Positions 1-7,865 of a stretch of DNA of 14,084 bases are shown here, piece by piece. Source of the DNA: Bacteroidota bacterium (GTDB lineage: Bacteria; Bacteroidota; Bacteroidia; Flavobacteriales; Weeksellaceae); the NCBI GenBank assembly GCA_023411265.1, contig JAEYOX010000092.1, positions 1 to 14,084 of the forward strand, written 5' to 3'. A program made the position numbers and the translations under genes. Every line of letters begins with the position of its first letter. Position 1 is the first letter of the stretch. The notes beneath the pieces are model-generated. The model did no database searches and was not told the DNA's origin. It worked only from the letters and a program-made list of their open reading frames with translations.

Positions 1-2045
1 TGTCCGTTTTTGTCCAGAACCAAACCGTTGGAAACTACATTTTTATAGGCTGCTGAATCGAAAACGGAAGTTGCAATTGCATGCAACGTGTAGAACCATC
101 CACGGGTTTGATCTACACCTTCCGCAATAAAGTCGGCAGGAAAAGCTTTTTTCTCGTCAATCAATTCCTTGTTTTCGAACGGATAATGAAGCTGCGCATA
201 CGGCATTGCTCCGGAGTCAAACCAAACGTCAATCAAATCGCTTTCTCGTTTCATGGGCTTTCCTGAACTTGAAACAAGGATGATTTTGTCCACATAATTT
301 TTATGAAGATCTACTTTTGCGTAGTTTTCATCAGACATATTTCCAAGTTCAAAATCTGAAAAAGGGTTTTCTTCCATCATTCCTGCTTCGACGGATTTTT
401 CAATTTCGTGATAAAGTTCTTCTACAGATCCGATTATTTTCTCCTCTTTCAAATCTGTACTTCTCCAGATAGGCAGCGGTATTCCCCAATATCTTGACCG
501 GGAAAGATTCCAGTCGTTCACGTTTTCCAGCCAGTTCGCAAATCTTCCTTCGCCGGTGGATTTTGGCTTCCAGTTGATGGTTTCGTTCAACTCTACCAAG
601 CGTTGGCGTTTGTCGGTCATTTTTACAAACCAGGAATCCAGCGGATAATAGAGTATTGGTTTGTCGGTTCTCCAGCAATGCGGATAACTGTGAACATATT
701 TTTCTACCTTGAATGCTTTGTTTTCCGTTTTCAACAATATAGCCAATTCTACGTCCCAAGATTTTTCCGGAGCAGCACCTTCATCGTAATATTCGTTTTT
801 GATAAAATTTCCTGAGAATATTTCAGGTACATTTTCACCTTTCAGAAATCTTCCGGTTAAATCTACTAACGGAACCAGATTGTTGTTCTGATCTTTTACC
901 AACATCGGCGGAATTCCGTTTTCCTTGGCTACCCGTGCATCATCCGCACCAAAAGTTGGCGCAATATGGACAATTCCGGTTCCGTCTTCCGTGGTTACAA
1001 AATCACCTATAATAACTCGGAACGCTTTATCAGGGTTTTCGGCTGGCAAAAACCACGGGATCAACTGTTCATAAACAGTTCCCGCCAAAACTTCGCCTTT
1101 GAATTCTGCTAAGATCTGATAAGGAATTGTTTTACTTTCGGAAGTATAGCTTGCAAAATCGTCATCAAAACCTTCGCTGTATTTTTTACCGAATTGTTTC
1201 GGTAACAGTGCTTTCGCCAAAATAACAGTAACCGGTTCAAAAGTATATTGATTAAAGGTTTTCACCAAAACATATTCTATATCTTTTCCCACTGCGAGAG
1301 CTGTATTGGATGGCAAAGTCCAAGGGGTTGTGGTCCAGGCAAGAATATGAATTGTTTCAGAAAAGGATATTTTTGACTGTAATGTTTCGGATAGATTCTT
1401 TACTTTAAACTGAGCTACCACAGTAGTATCAGACACATCGCGATACGTTCCCGGCTGATTGAGTTCATGAGAGGACAGTCCTGTTCCCGCTTTTGGTGAA
1501 TACGGTTGAATGGTATATCCTTTATACAGCAAACCTTTATCATAAAGTTGCTTCAGCAGCCACCAGACGGTTTCCATGTATTTCGGTTCGTAGGTAATGT
1601 ACGGATTTTCCAAGTCTACCCAATATCCTATTTTTTCCGTCAGATCGTTCCAGATATCGGTGTAGCGCATCACGGCTTCGCGACACGCTTTATTATAATC
1701 TTCCACGGAAATTTTGGTTCCGATGTCTTCTTTCGTAATTCCAAGTTCTTTTTCTACGCCCAGTTCTATGGGCAAACCGTGGGTGTCCCAGCCTGCTTTT
1801 CTGAATACTTTTTTACCATTCTGGGTTTGGAAACGACAGAAGATATCTTTAATTGCTCTGGCCATCACGTGATGAATTCCCGGCATTCCGTTAGCAGATG
1901 GCGGCCCTTCGTAAAAGACGAATTCAGGCTTACCTTCGCGAATTTCTACTGATTTCCTGAATACATCACCTTCGTTCCAGAATTTGGAAACACTATCTGC
2001 TATGGCGGTGAGATCAAGGTTTTTATACTCGTTAAACTTCTTCAT
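1..2045 (-). CDS. ileS: Isoleucyl-tRNA synthetase, N-terminal part (cut by window edge)
   Basis: Class I aminoacyl-tRNA synthetase that charges tRNA-Ile with isoleucine in the cytoplasm. The reading frame is open from ATG at 2045 to the window edge, 681 codons with no stop. Visible landmarks are the active-site segment FYEGPPSANGMPGIHH (GIHH at residues 56-59, in place of canonical HIGH), AGWDTHGLP, the CP1 editing-domain threonine stretch WTTTPWTLP (from residue 237), the editing motif DGTGIVHIAPTFGADD (from residue 354), WNLSRSRYWGIPLP and DVWFDSG. The last residues read SNGLVLDKNG, so the KMSKS loop should begin immediately outside the window. Family members in Bacteroidota are, from memory, about 1,100-1,150 residues, so roughly 60% is present. 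The eukaryote-like sequence and GIHH motif suggest an IleS2-type enzyme. The editing domain looks intact. It is transcribed divergently from topA. Confidence 0.97.
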   Translation of the reverse strand, partial: MKKFNEYKNLDLTAIADSVSKFWNEGDVFRKSVEIREGKPEFVFYEGPPSANGMPGIHHVMARAIKDIFCRFQTQNGKKVFRKAGWDTHGLPIELGVEKELGITKEDIGTKISVEDYNKACREAVMRYTDIWNDLTEKIGYWVDLENPYITYEPKYMETVWWLLKQLYDKGLLYKGYTIQPYSPKAGTGLSSHELNQPGTYRDVSDTTVVAQFKVKNLSETLQSKISFSETIHILAWTTTPWTLPSNTALAVGKDIEYVLVKTFNQYTFEPVTVILAKALLPKQFGKKYSEGFDDDFASYTSESKTIPYQILAEFKGEVLAGTVYEQLIPWFLPAENPDKAFRVIIGDFVTTEDGTGIVHIAPTFGADDARVAKENGIPPMLVKDQNNNLVPLVDLTGRFLKGENVPEIFSGNFIKNEYYDEGAAPEKSWDVELAILLKTENKAFKVEKYVHSYPHCWRTDKPILYYPLDSWFVKMTDKRQRLVELNETINWKPKSTGEGRFANWLENVNDWNLSRSRYWGIPLPIWRSTDLKEEKIIGSVEELYHEIEKSVEAGMMEENPFSDFELGNMSDENYAKVDLHKNYVDKIILVSSSGKPMKRESDLIDVWFDSGAMPYAQLHYPFENKELIDEKKAFPADFIAEGVDQTRGWFYTLHAIATSVFDSAAYKNVVSNGLVLDKNG

Positions 2046-2063
2046 TTTCAAACGGTTCTGTTG

Positions 2064-2086
2064 CAAAATTTAAGAGTGCGAATATA
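2064..2086 (-). promoter_or_regulatory. Possible ileS promoter (weak)
   Basis: Reading the minus strand upstream of the ileS ATG, two imperfect -7 elements are present: TATATTCG (2079-2086, one mismatch to TAnnTTTG) and TAAATTTTG (2064-2072, one base too long). Neither has a TTG at the usual -33 spacing. A promoter must lie in the 193-base divergent spacer, but the choice between these is a guess. Confidence 0.25.
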
Positions 2087-2214
2087 AGAAATTCTATACT
2101 ATTATTGGGACTGATGAACGAAGCATTTTTACCTAATAAATGATATTTTATTGTCCTTTAATATAAAATTAATGAATATGCTAGCACAACTAAAATTCCC
2201 ACTTTAAAAAAAAC

Positions 2215-2227
2215 TTATACTTTTGCA
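2215..2227 (+). promoter_or_regulatory. Probable topA promoter -7 element
   Basis: TACTTTTG at 2218-2225 is an exact TAnnTTTG match, the Bacteroidota -7 element. I see no TTG at the expected -33 position. The element ends 13 bases before the topA ATG, so a start a few bases downstream would leave a leader of only about 10 bases. The surrounding TTATACTTTTGCA (2215-2227) is identical over 13 bases to the -7 region of the second rRNA promoter at 13874-13886. Confidence 0.55.
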
Positions 2228-2238
2228 AAAAAATCAGG

Positions 2239-4812
2239 ATGTCCAAAAACCTCGTTATAGTCGAATCGCCGGCAAAAGCCAAAACCATACAGAAATATCT
2301 CGGAAAGGATTTTGAAGTGAAGTCCAGCTTCGGTCATATAAGGGATTTGCCCAAAAAAGGAATGGGAATAGATCTCACTACTTTTTCTCCGGATTATGAA
2401 GTATCGCCAGATAAAAGGAAAATAGTTGCCGAACTAAAAGAAGCGGTGAAAAAAGCAGAAACCGTTTGGCTGGCTTCCGATGAAGACCGAGAGGGGGAGG
2501 CCATTGCTTGGCATCTTGCCCAGGAATTGAAACTGGATGAAAATAATGCCAAAAGAATCGTGTTTCATGAAATAACCAAAAATGCCATCCTGAAAGCAAT
2601 AGAAAATCCCAGAAAAATCGACCAGAATTTAGTGAATGCCCAGCAAGCAAGAAGGGTTCTCGACAGGATTGTAGGATTTGAAATGTCGCCGGTACTTTGG
2701 AAAAAAGTGAAAACGGGACTGTCTGCAGGAAGAGTGCAGTCGGTTGCTGTGCGGCTTGTAGTAGAAAGAGAACTGGAAATCAGAAATTTCAAGCCGGTTT
2801 CTGCATTTAAAGTTGAAGGGATTTTCCTGAATAAAGGACAACAGGAAATTGCTGCCAAACTAAAAGGAGATTTTAAGAAAGAAGAGGAAGCTGAAAATTT
2901 TCTAGTTCAAACAAAAGATACTGATTTTACAGTTCTGAACGTTGAAACTAAACCAGGAACGCGTTCCGCATCAGCGCCTTTCACAACTTCTACGCTTCAG
3001 CAGGAAGCCTCATCCAGATTAGGGTACAATGTTACAACCACCATGCGTTTGGCACAAAGGTTATATGAAGAAGGATTCATTACCTATATGAGAACTGATT
3101 CAGTGAATCTTTCTCAGGAAGCCATTAACGGAGCAAAATCCCAAATTGTTTCAGAGTTTGGCGAAGAATATTCTAATCCTAGAAATTATACTACCAAATC
3201 GTCGTCGGCACAGGAAGCTCACGAAGCAATTCGTCCTACTGATTTTTCTGTGAAATCTATTGGAGATTCGCAGTTGAACAAGCTGTATCAACTCATTTAC
3301 AGAAGGACACTCGCTTCTCAGATGAGCAATGCAAGAATTGAAAGAACAGTCATTCAAATTGGGAATCCAAAACTTCTGCATCAGTTTGAAGCACTGGGTG
3401 AGGTGATTATTTTTGAAGGTTTTTTGAAAGCTTACGGAATAATTAAAAATGAAGACGAAGATGATGAAGACAGCGAAAAAATTCTTCCGAAAGTACAGGT
3501 GGGTGAAAATTTAAAATATAAAAAAATAGAGGCCACCGAGAAATTTACTAGGCCTGCTGCACGATATACGGAGGCCGGGCTGGTTCGCAAGCTGGAAGAA
3601 CTCGGCATCGGAAGGCCGTCTACTTACGCACCGACGATTCAGACGATCCAGAATCGGGAATATGTGGATAAGAGGGAAATACTGCCTCAGGAAAGAGAGA
3701 TCGTGAAGATGACACTTACTAAAGATCTGAAAAAACAAATTATAACAGAAAAATTTGGCGGCGATAAAAATAAATTTGTTCCCACAGACATTGGCGAAGT
3801 AGTAAACGAATTTTTGACAAATAACTTCGCTGAGATTTTAGATTATGGCTTCACGGCAAAAGTAGAACAGGATTTTGATGATATCGCGAACGGAGAAGAG
3901 AAATGGAAAGAAGTTCTGAGTGATTTTTACAAAGAATTTCATCCAAAAATTGAAGATGTGGAAGAGAATGCGGACCGTGCTACGGGAGAACGATTGCTGG
4001 GGAAAGATCCGAAATCAGGAAAGAATGTATATGCCAGAATGGGGCGCTATGGCGCAATGATTCAAATCGGGGAAAGCGATGATGAAGAAAAACCCACCTT
4101 TGCAAGTTTAATGTCCACGCAGAACATTGCTACCATCTCATTGGAAGAAGCATTGGAATTGTTTAAACTGCCGTTTGATTTGCAAGATTTCGAAGGCCAG
4201 CCTGTTTCCGTTGCGGTAGGCAGATTTGGACCTTACGTGAAATGGGGCGAAACCTACATCAGTATTCCTAAATTTGAAGATCCTTTGTCTGTAAATCAGG
4301 AAAGAGCTGAAGAACTTATTAAAGAGAAAAAGTTGGCCGACGCACCGATTGCACATTATAAAGGAGAGGCTGTAACCAAAGGAAAGGGGAGATTCGGCCC
4401 GTTTATCAAATACAAGGACATCTTTGTGAATGTTCCTAAAAAATATGATTTCGATAATCTTTCTGAAAATGATATTCACAATCTGATAGAAGCAAAACTG
4501 GAAAAAGAAGCCAACCGCTATATAAAGCAGTGGGAGGATGAAAAAATTTCTATCGAGAACGGCCGCTGGGGCCCTTTCATTAAATTTGGAAAAACGAATT
4601 TTAAAATTCCAAAAACCAAAGACGACGAGAAGTATACGGCCGAGGATTTAGCTGAAGTAACTTTGGAAGAAGTGAAAAAGTGGATTACAGCACAAGATAA
4701 AACTGCTTTTGCAGAAAAGAAAAAACCTGCGGCTAAGAAAGCAGTAGCAAAGAAACCCACCTCTAAAACCACAAAAGCTAAAATTACGTCAAAAAAAGCA
4801 GATAAAAAGTAA
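2239..4812 (+). CDS. topA: DNA topoisomerase I (type IA), cysteine-free with C-terminal repeats
   Basis: Relaxes negatively supercoiled DNA by single-strand passage. The start gives the standard N-terminus MSKNLVIVESPAKAKTIQKYL. The Toprim domain carries E9 and the acidic motif DEDREGEA (residues 81-88). SAGRVQS follows at 162-168, and the catalytic tyrosine is Y283 in EGFITYMRTDS. RPAARYTEAGLVRKLEELGIGRPSTY is the conserved segment of domains I/III, and a short acidic insert (NEDEDDEDSE) lies near residue 405. The C-terminal half has four GR(Y/F/W)G repeats starting at residues 602, 661, 717 and 775, matching the topoisomerase C-repeat type, then a Lys/Ala-rich tail from about 820. All 857 residues lack cysteine, so the four-cysteine zinc ribbons of E. 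coli TopA are absent. Length is normal for Bacteroidota. It is divergent from ileS, with a very short predicted leader. Confidence 0.98.
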   Translation: MSKNLVIVESPAKAKTIQKYLGKDFEVKSSFGHIRDLPKKGMGIDLTTFSPDYEVSPDKRKIVAELKEAVKKAETVWLASDEDREGEAIAWHLAQELKLDENNAKRIVFHEITKNAILKAIENPRKIDQNLVNAQQARRVLDRIVGFEMSPVLWKKVKTGLSAGRVQSVAVRLVVERELEIRNFKPVSAFKVEGIFLNKGQQEIAAKLKGDFKKEEEAENFLVQTKDTDFTVLNVETKPGTRSASAPFTTSTLQQEASSRLGYNVTTTMRLAQRLYEEGFITYMRTDSVNLSQEAINGAKSQIVSEFGEEYSNPRNYTTKSSSAQEAHEAIRPTDFSVKSIGDSQLNKLYQLIYRRTLASQMSNARIERTVIQIGNPKLLHQFEALGEVIIFEGFLKAYGIIKNEDEDDEDSEKILPKVQVGENLKYKKIEATEKFTRPAARYTEAGLVRKLEELGIGRPSTYAPTIQTIQNREYVDKREILPQEREIVKMTLTKDLKKQIITEKFGGDKNKFVPTDIGEVVNEFLTNNFAEILDYGFTAKVEQDFDDIANGEEKWKEVLSDFYKEFHPKIEDVEENADRATGERLLGKDPKSGKNVYARMGRYGAMIQIGESDDEEKPTFASLMSTQNIATISLEEALELFKLPFDLQDFEGQPVSVAVGRFGPYVKWGETYISIPKFEDPLSVNQERAEELIKEKKLADAPIAHYKGEAVTKGKGRFGPFIKYKDIFVNVPKKYDFDNLSENDIHNLIEAKLEKEANRYIKQWEDEKISIENGRWGPFIKFGKTNFKIPKTKDDEKYTAEDLAEVTLEEVKKWITAQDKTAFAEKKKPAAKKAVAKKPTSKTTKAKITSKKADKK

Positions 4813-4815
4813 GAA

Positions 4816-4832
4816 GAACTTTCGGAAAGTTC
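4816..4832 (+). terminator. Short hairpin after topA, possible weak terminator
   Basis: GAACTTT (4816-4822), a three-base loop CGG, then AAAGTTC (4826-4832) form a perfect 7-bp inverted repeat starting 3 bases after the topA stop. No T tract follows, so intrinsic termination would be weak. mRNA 3'-end stabilisation is equally possible. It directly abuts the -33 element of the next gene's promoter. Confidence 0.4.
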
Positions 4833-4833
4833 C

Positions 4834-4864
4834 TTGAGCAGGCGAAGTAATTTTGCTATTTTTG
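4834..4864 (+). promoter_or_regulatory. Promoter for the arginase-fold gene
   Basis: TTG at 4834-4836, a 20-base spacer and TATTTTTG at 4857-4864 match the Bacteroidota -33/-7 consensus with standard spacing. The element ends 24 bases before the ATG at 4889. A second exact -7 match, TAATTTTG (4848-4855), overlaps the spacer but has no -33 partner. Confidence 0.65.
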
Positions 4865-4888
4865 TTGAATTACAATTCAGAATAATTC

Positions 4889-5968
4889 ATGAACTACGAA
4901 GATTTTATTATTCCTCCGAAATATATCAAAACCGAAAAATGGCAGTTCGGCAGTCAGCTAAAAGATGAATTGCCCGAAGCCGGAATTGCATTACTGTGGG
5001 TCTCAGATTATCGTGGTGCGGGCGGATCAGGTGAAGTTGTGGATTTCACACCTGTACGAAAACAGCTTTATCAGCTCTCCGGATTGGATTTTGAAGTTCC
5101 AGTTTATGATTTCGGCGATTTAATTTCGGGGAAAACGAGTGAAGATACTCACTATATCCTTCAGGAATTATTATCTTCCTGTCACTATAAAAAAACGATT
5201 CCCGTCATCATCGGAGGTAGCAACGATCTTTCCTTTACAGTTTTTTCGGCTCTTAATTTTCATGAGAAAAACATCAGCTACACGCAGATTTCAGATAGGA
5301 TTTCTCTCTCTGCTGAAGCATCAGAAATCACGGAACTTAATTTTCTGAGTAGAATATTCTCATCAAAAAATTTTTCCATCAGTAAATATCATCATCTTGG
5401 TTATCAGAAACACCTGAATGAAATGGACACGATAAGGCTGATGAATGAAGTGGATTTTGATGTGATAAGGCTGGCAGAAATGATGGGACGGCCAGACAGA
5501 TCTGAACCTTTTTTTAGAACTGCCGATATGGTAACGATAAATTGTGACGCCGTGGAAAGTTTCTGCGAAAATTTTTCAATCCACCCTCAGGTGAACGGAT
5601 TAAACCGGAGGGAAATATGTGCCTGCATGAAGGAAATCGGATTGGGAAGAAATTTAAAATCTGTGGGGATTTTCAATGTACTTGCTGATTCCGGCAACCT
5701 CCTGAATGAACAGCTTCTGGCCCAGATGATTTGGTATTTAATAGAAGGTGTCAATATCCGAAAAAGCCATCCGGAAGAAAGGGAATTTGAAACTTTCTGG
5801 GTGATGATTGATGATTCTCAGTATGCTTTCAGGCGGGATATTTTTAGCAACTTGTGGTATTTTGGAAATAGTGAGAGTGCTGAGGATTGGCTGCCGTGTA
5901 ACGCAGAAGATTATGAGAATGCAAAACGGGGAACGTTGAATGTACGGCTACTGAAGTTTTTGCATTAA
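4889..5968 (+). CDS. Arginase/formimidoylglutamase-fold protein, probably not a canonical metallohydrolase
   Basis: A 359-residue member of the ureohydrolase (arginase/agmatinase/formimidoylglutamase) superfamily, recognisable from PVIIGG (residues 105-110), the INCDAVES segment (217-224), GLNRREI (237-243), LLAQMIWYLIEG (276-287) and the C-terminal WLPCNAEDYENAKRG. Flavobacterial relatives are commonly annotated formimidoylglutamase. The metal-binding motifs are degraded. The GGDHS position reads GGSND (109-113), so His is replaced by Asn. The DAHxD position appears as SDRIS (about 135-139). The second Asp of DxD is missing (D220-A-V). A binuclear Mn centre is therefore unlikely, and hydrolysis of arginine or formiminoglutamate should not be assumed. 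The frame is intact, with no sign of pseudogene decay. No histidine-utilisation or arginine genes are nearby. It follows topA by 76 bases with its own promoter. There is no signal peptide, so it is presumably cytoplasmic. Confidence 0.85.
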   Translation: MNYEDFIIPPKYIKTEKWQFGSQLKDELPEAGIALLWVSDYRGAGGSGEVVDFTPVRKQLYQLSGLDFEVPVYDFGDLISGKTSEDTHYILQELLSSCHYKKTIPVIIGGSNDLSFTVFSALNFHEKNISYTQISDRISLSAEASEITELNFLSRIFSSKNFSISKYHHLGYQKHLNEMDTIRLMNEVDFDVIRLAEMMGRPDRSEPFFRTADMVTINCDAVESFCENFSIHPQVNGLNRREICACMKEIGLGRNLKSVGIFNVLADSGNLLNEQLLAQMIWYLIEGVNIRKSHPEEREFETFWVMIDDSQYAFRRDIFSNLWYFGNSESAEDWLPCNAEDYENAKRGTLNVRLLKFLH

Positions 5969-6149
5969 TATCCCGTTGAAAGCTATGTTTTTATAAAGAA
6001 TATAGAAAAGGTGCTATTTGATCTTAAAGCCTTCTTTCGACATAGAATTTAGAATAAAATAAAAATTTTCCCGTTTAGGTTTTAAAAATTATATTTATTT
6101 TGTCTATATTTAACTTATCATTAAGAATTTTAGAAATATAAAAATGTTT

Positions 6150-6157
6150 TATATTTG
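6150..6157 (+). promoter_or_regulatory. Probable promoter of the DUF6089-uppS-bamA-ompH operon
   Basis: TATATTTG at 6150-6157 is an exact TAnnTTTG -7 element, ending 44 bases before the ATG at 6202. No clean TTG sits at the -33 distance. The spacer 5969-6201 is very AT-rich. Apart from this element I see no RNA gene or strong hairpin in it. Confidence 0.5.
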
Positions 6158-6201
6158 CACAAATAAAATTTTTTAAAGTAACCATAAACCCGTATTCTTC
6201 C

Positions 6202-7092
6202 ATGAATAAAAAATTATTATTTAGCATACTGGCTCTTGTATTGACAATTGCAGATATGGATGCACAAAGACATGAGTTAGGTGTGAGAGTGGGCCACAGT
6301 AACCTTGTAGGTGATATTGGACGTACCAATTATATTTTGCAAAGGCCTTTCAGAGATGTTTCCACTTTTGGTTTACCCATGTACGGAGGTTTACTTTACA
6401 GAATGAATTTTAATCCGCATCAGACTCTGCGTTTTGACTTAGGTTATAATCATGTTCAGTTTGTTGATGCAGCCGCCAAGGAAGAATACCGTTACAACAG
6501 AAAAATGTGGGGAACCAATGATCTTTATGAAGCAAGTGCTATTTTTGAATATAATTTCTTCCCCGTGAATAATGAACAACAAAGAGGAATGATTAGCCCT
6601 TATATATTTGCAGGTGTAGGAGCGATGATGCATGATGTAACCCAAGCGACTATGTCTCATGACTTCAGACGCGATGTAAACGGCGTTGCTCAGGCCCCCG
6701 TAAATGAACTGGATTTTAATTCCACCATAACATACGATTCGGGCAAAAAAGTCACTGGATACGTTCCCTTCGGTGTAGGTTTGAAATATAAATTCAACTA
6801 TAACTGGGCTATATCCGCAGAAGTTATGTTCCGACCCACCATTAGCGAGCAATTAGATTACAGTATGCTGAAGGAAAAGGATCTTAAATCCACTTTTAAT
6901 GCAGATATTCTTTCTCCCAATACCAGTACTTCACTTTTGCAGACTGGCTACTATTATGCAGTAGCTCAGGAAAGAGAACGTGATTTTCTTATTAGAAGAA
7001 AGGTGGGAGATGCTAATTCCAAAGACTGGATCAACAGTGTTACTCTGGCAGTAACCTATTCATTCGGAAGACCGCCGTGTTATTGTGATTAA
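6202..7092 (+). CDS. DUF6089-like exported outer-membrane beta-barrel family protein
   Basis: A 296-residue protein with a signal peptide (MNKKLLFSILALVLTIADMDAQ, cleavage likely near residue 22). The mature part is rich in alternating aromatic/polar strands such as HELGVRVGHSNLVGDIG, LRFDLGYNHVQF, ISPYIFAGVGAMM, YVPFGVGLKYKFNYNWAISAEVMFRPT and a final SVTLAVTYSFGRPPCYCD. This pattern suggests a small outer-membrane beta-barrel of the DUF6089 type, which I recall sitting upstream of uppS and bamA in many flavobacteria. Function is unknown. The gene position, first in an operon with BamA and Skp-type chaperones, suggests an envelope-biogenesis role or a client of that machinery. The C-terminal CYC pair is unusual for a barrel end and looks like a family hallmark. 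The stop is 1 base from the uppS ATG, so translation is probably coupled. Confidence 0.85.
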   Translation: MNKKLLFSILALVLTIADMDAQRHELGVRVGHSNLVGDIGRTNYILQRPFRDVSTFGLPMYGGLLYRMNFNPHQTLRFDLGYNHVQFVDAAAKEEYRYNRKMWGTNDLYEASAIFEYNFFPVNNEQQRGMISPYIFAGVGAMMHDVTQATMSHDFRRDVNGVAQAPVNELDFNSTITYDSGKKVTGYVPFGVGLKYKFNYNWAISAEVMFRPTISEQLDYSMLKEKDLKSTFNADILSPNTSTSLLQTGYYYAVAQERERDFLIRRKVGDANSKDWINSVTLAVTYSFGRPPCYCD

Positions 7093-7093
7093 T

Positions 7094-7843
7094 ATGTCAT
7101 CAGTAAAAGAAAAAATTAATTCAGAAAATATTCCGAAACATGTAGCTATCATCATGGATGGCAACGGAAGATGGGCAAAATCACGCGGAGAGGAAAGAAC
7201 TTTCGGGCACAAAAATGCCATCAATGCAGTCAGAAACGCAATTAATGCCTGTAATGAAATCAATATTCCTTATTTAACGCTTTATACTTTTTCCTCAGAA
7301 AACTGGAACCGGCCACACGACGAAGTTGATACATTAATGAATCTTCTTTCCGAGACTCTGCTTCTGGAAGCCGAGGAAATTTTCACCAAAGGACTCAGGT
7401 TGCATGTCATTGGCGAGGTGGATAAACTCCCTGCCTTAGTAAAAGATCAGTTGATGAATGTGGTGGAACTTACTAAGAACAATGGAAAAGGAAATCTTAT
7501 TCTGGCTTTAAGTTATGGCTCTCAGCGAGAAATTTTACTAGCTGTTAAAAAAATCAGCGAGAAAGTTAAGAGAGGCGAACTTCAGACAGAAGATATCGAT
7601 GAACAGGTTTTTGAAGAACATTTGTTTACGAAAAAATTCCCTCCAGTAGATTTAATGATTCGAACCAGTGGCGAGGTACGCATCAGCAATTTTATGCTTT
7701 GGCAGATTGCCTACGCAGAACTCCAGTTTCTCGATATTTTGTGGCCCGATTTTACAAAGGATACTTTCTTCCAATGTATCGTAGATTATCAGAATAAAGA
7801 AAGAAGATACGGTAAAACCAGCGAGCAGCTGGAAATAAAATAA
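7094..7843 (+). CDS. uppS: Isoprenyl transferase (undecaprenyl diphosphate synthase)
   Basis: cis-Prenyltransferase that adds isopentenyl diphosphate units to farnesyl diphosphate to make the C55 lipid carrier for peptidoglycan and surface glycans. Diagnostic motifs are complete: HVAIIMDGNGRWA with catalytic D22, GHKNAINAVR, YTFSSENWNRP, RTSGEVRISNFMLWQ (from R190), AYAELQF and LWPDF. The 249-residue length is normal. I chose ATG at 7094 because it follows the upstream TAA after one base and gives the expected N-terminus MSSVKEKIN. A GTG at 7085 would add three residues and overlap the upstream gene, and I consider it less likely. Neither start has a Shine-Dalgarno sequence. bamA follows after 22 bases, consistent with one transcript. 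Confidence 0.97.
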   Translation: MSSVKEKINSENIPKHVAIIMDGNGRWAKSRGEERTFGHKNAINAVRNAINACNEINIPYLTLYTFSSENWNRPHDEVDTLMNLLSETLLLEAEEIFTKGLRLHVIGEVDKLPALVKDQLMNVVELTKNNGKGNLILALSYGSQREILLAVKKISEKVKRGELQTEDIDEQVFEEHLFTKKFPPVDLMIRTSGEVRISNFMLWQIAYAELQFLDILWPDFTKDTFFQCIVDYQNKERRYGKTSEQLEIK

Positions 7844-7865
7844 ATAAAAAGAAGTACATTATACA

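Noticed and set aside
400..759. 119-codon minus-strand frame
   Set aside because: It is out of frame with ileS, whose own frame here reads WNLSRSRYWGIPLPIW. It is a shadow on the same strand.
1506..1952. 148-codon open frame on the plus strand opposite ileS
   Set aside because: The minus strand encodes unmistakable IleS motifs throughout this span. The plus-strand frame has no recognisable features and is a shadow.
5978..6043. CTATGT / ACATAG inverted repeat after the arginase-fold gene
   Set aside because: The 6-bp arms are over 50 bases apart with no T tract, so they are not a convincing terminator or structure.
6439..6852. 137-codon minus-strand frame opposite the DUF6089-like gene
   Set aside because: No motif is present. 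The plus strand has a signal peptide and the family ending, and the operon layout explains the region.
7085..7093. GTG at 7085 as the uppS start
   Set aside because: It would overlap the upstream gene and add three residues with no benefit. The ATG at 7094 fits the usual N-terminus.
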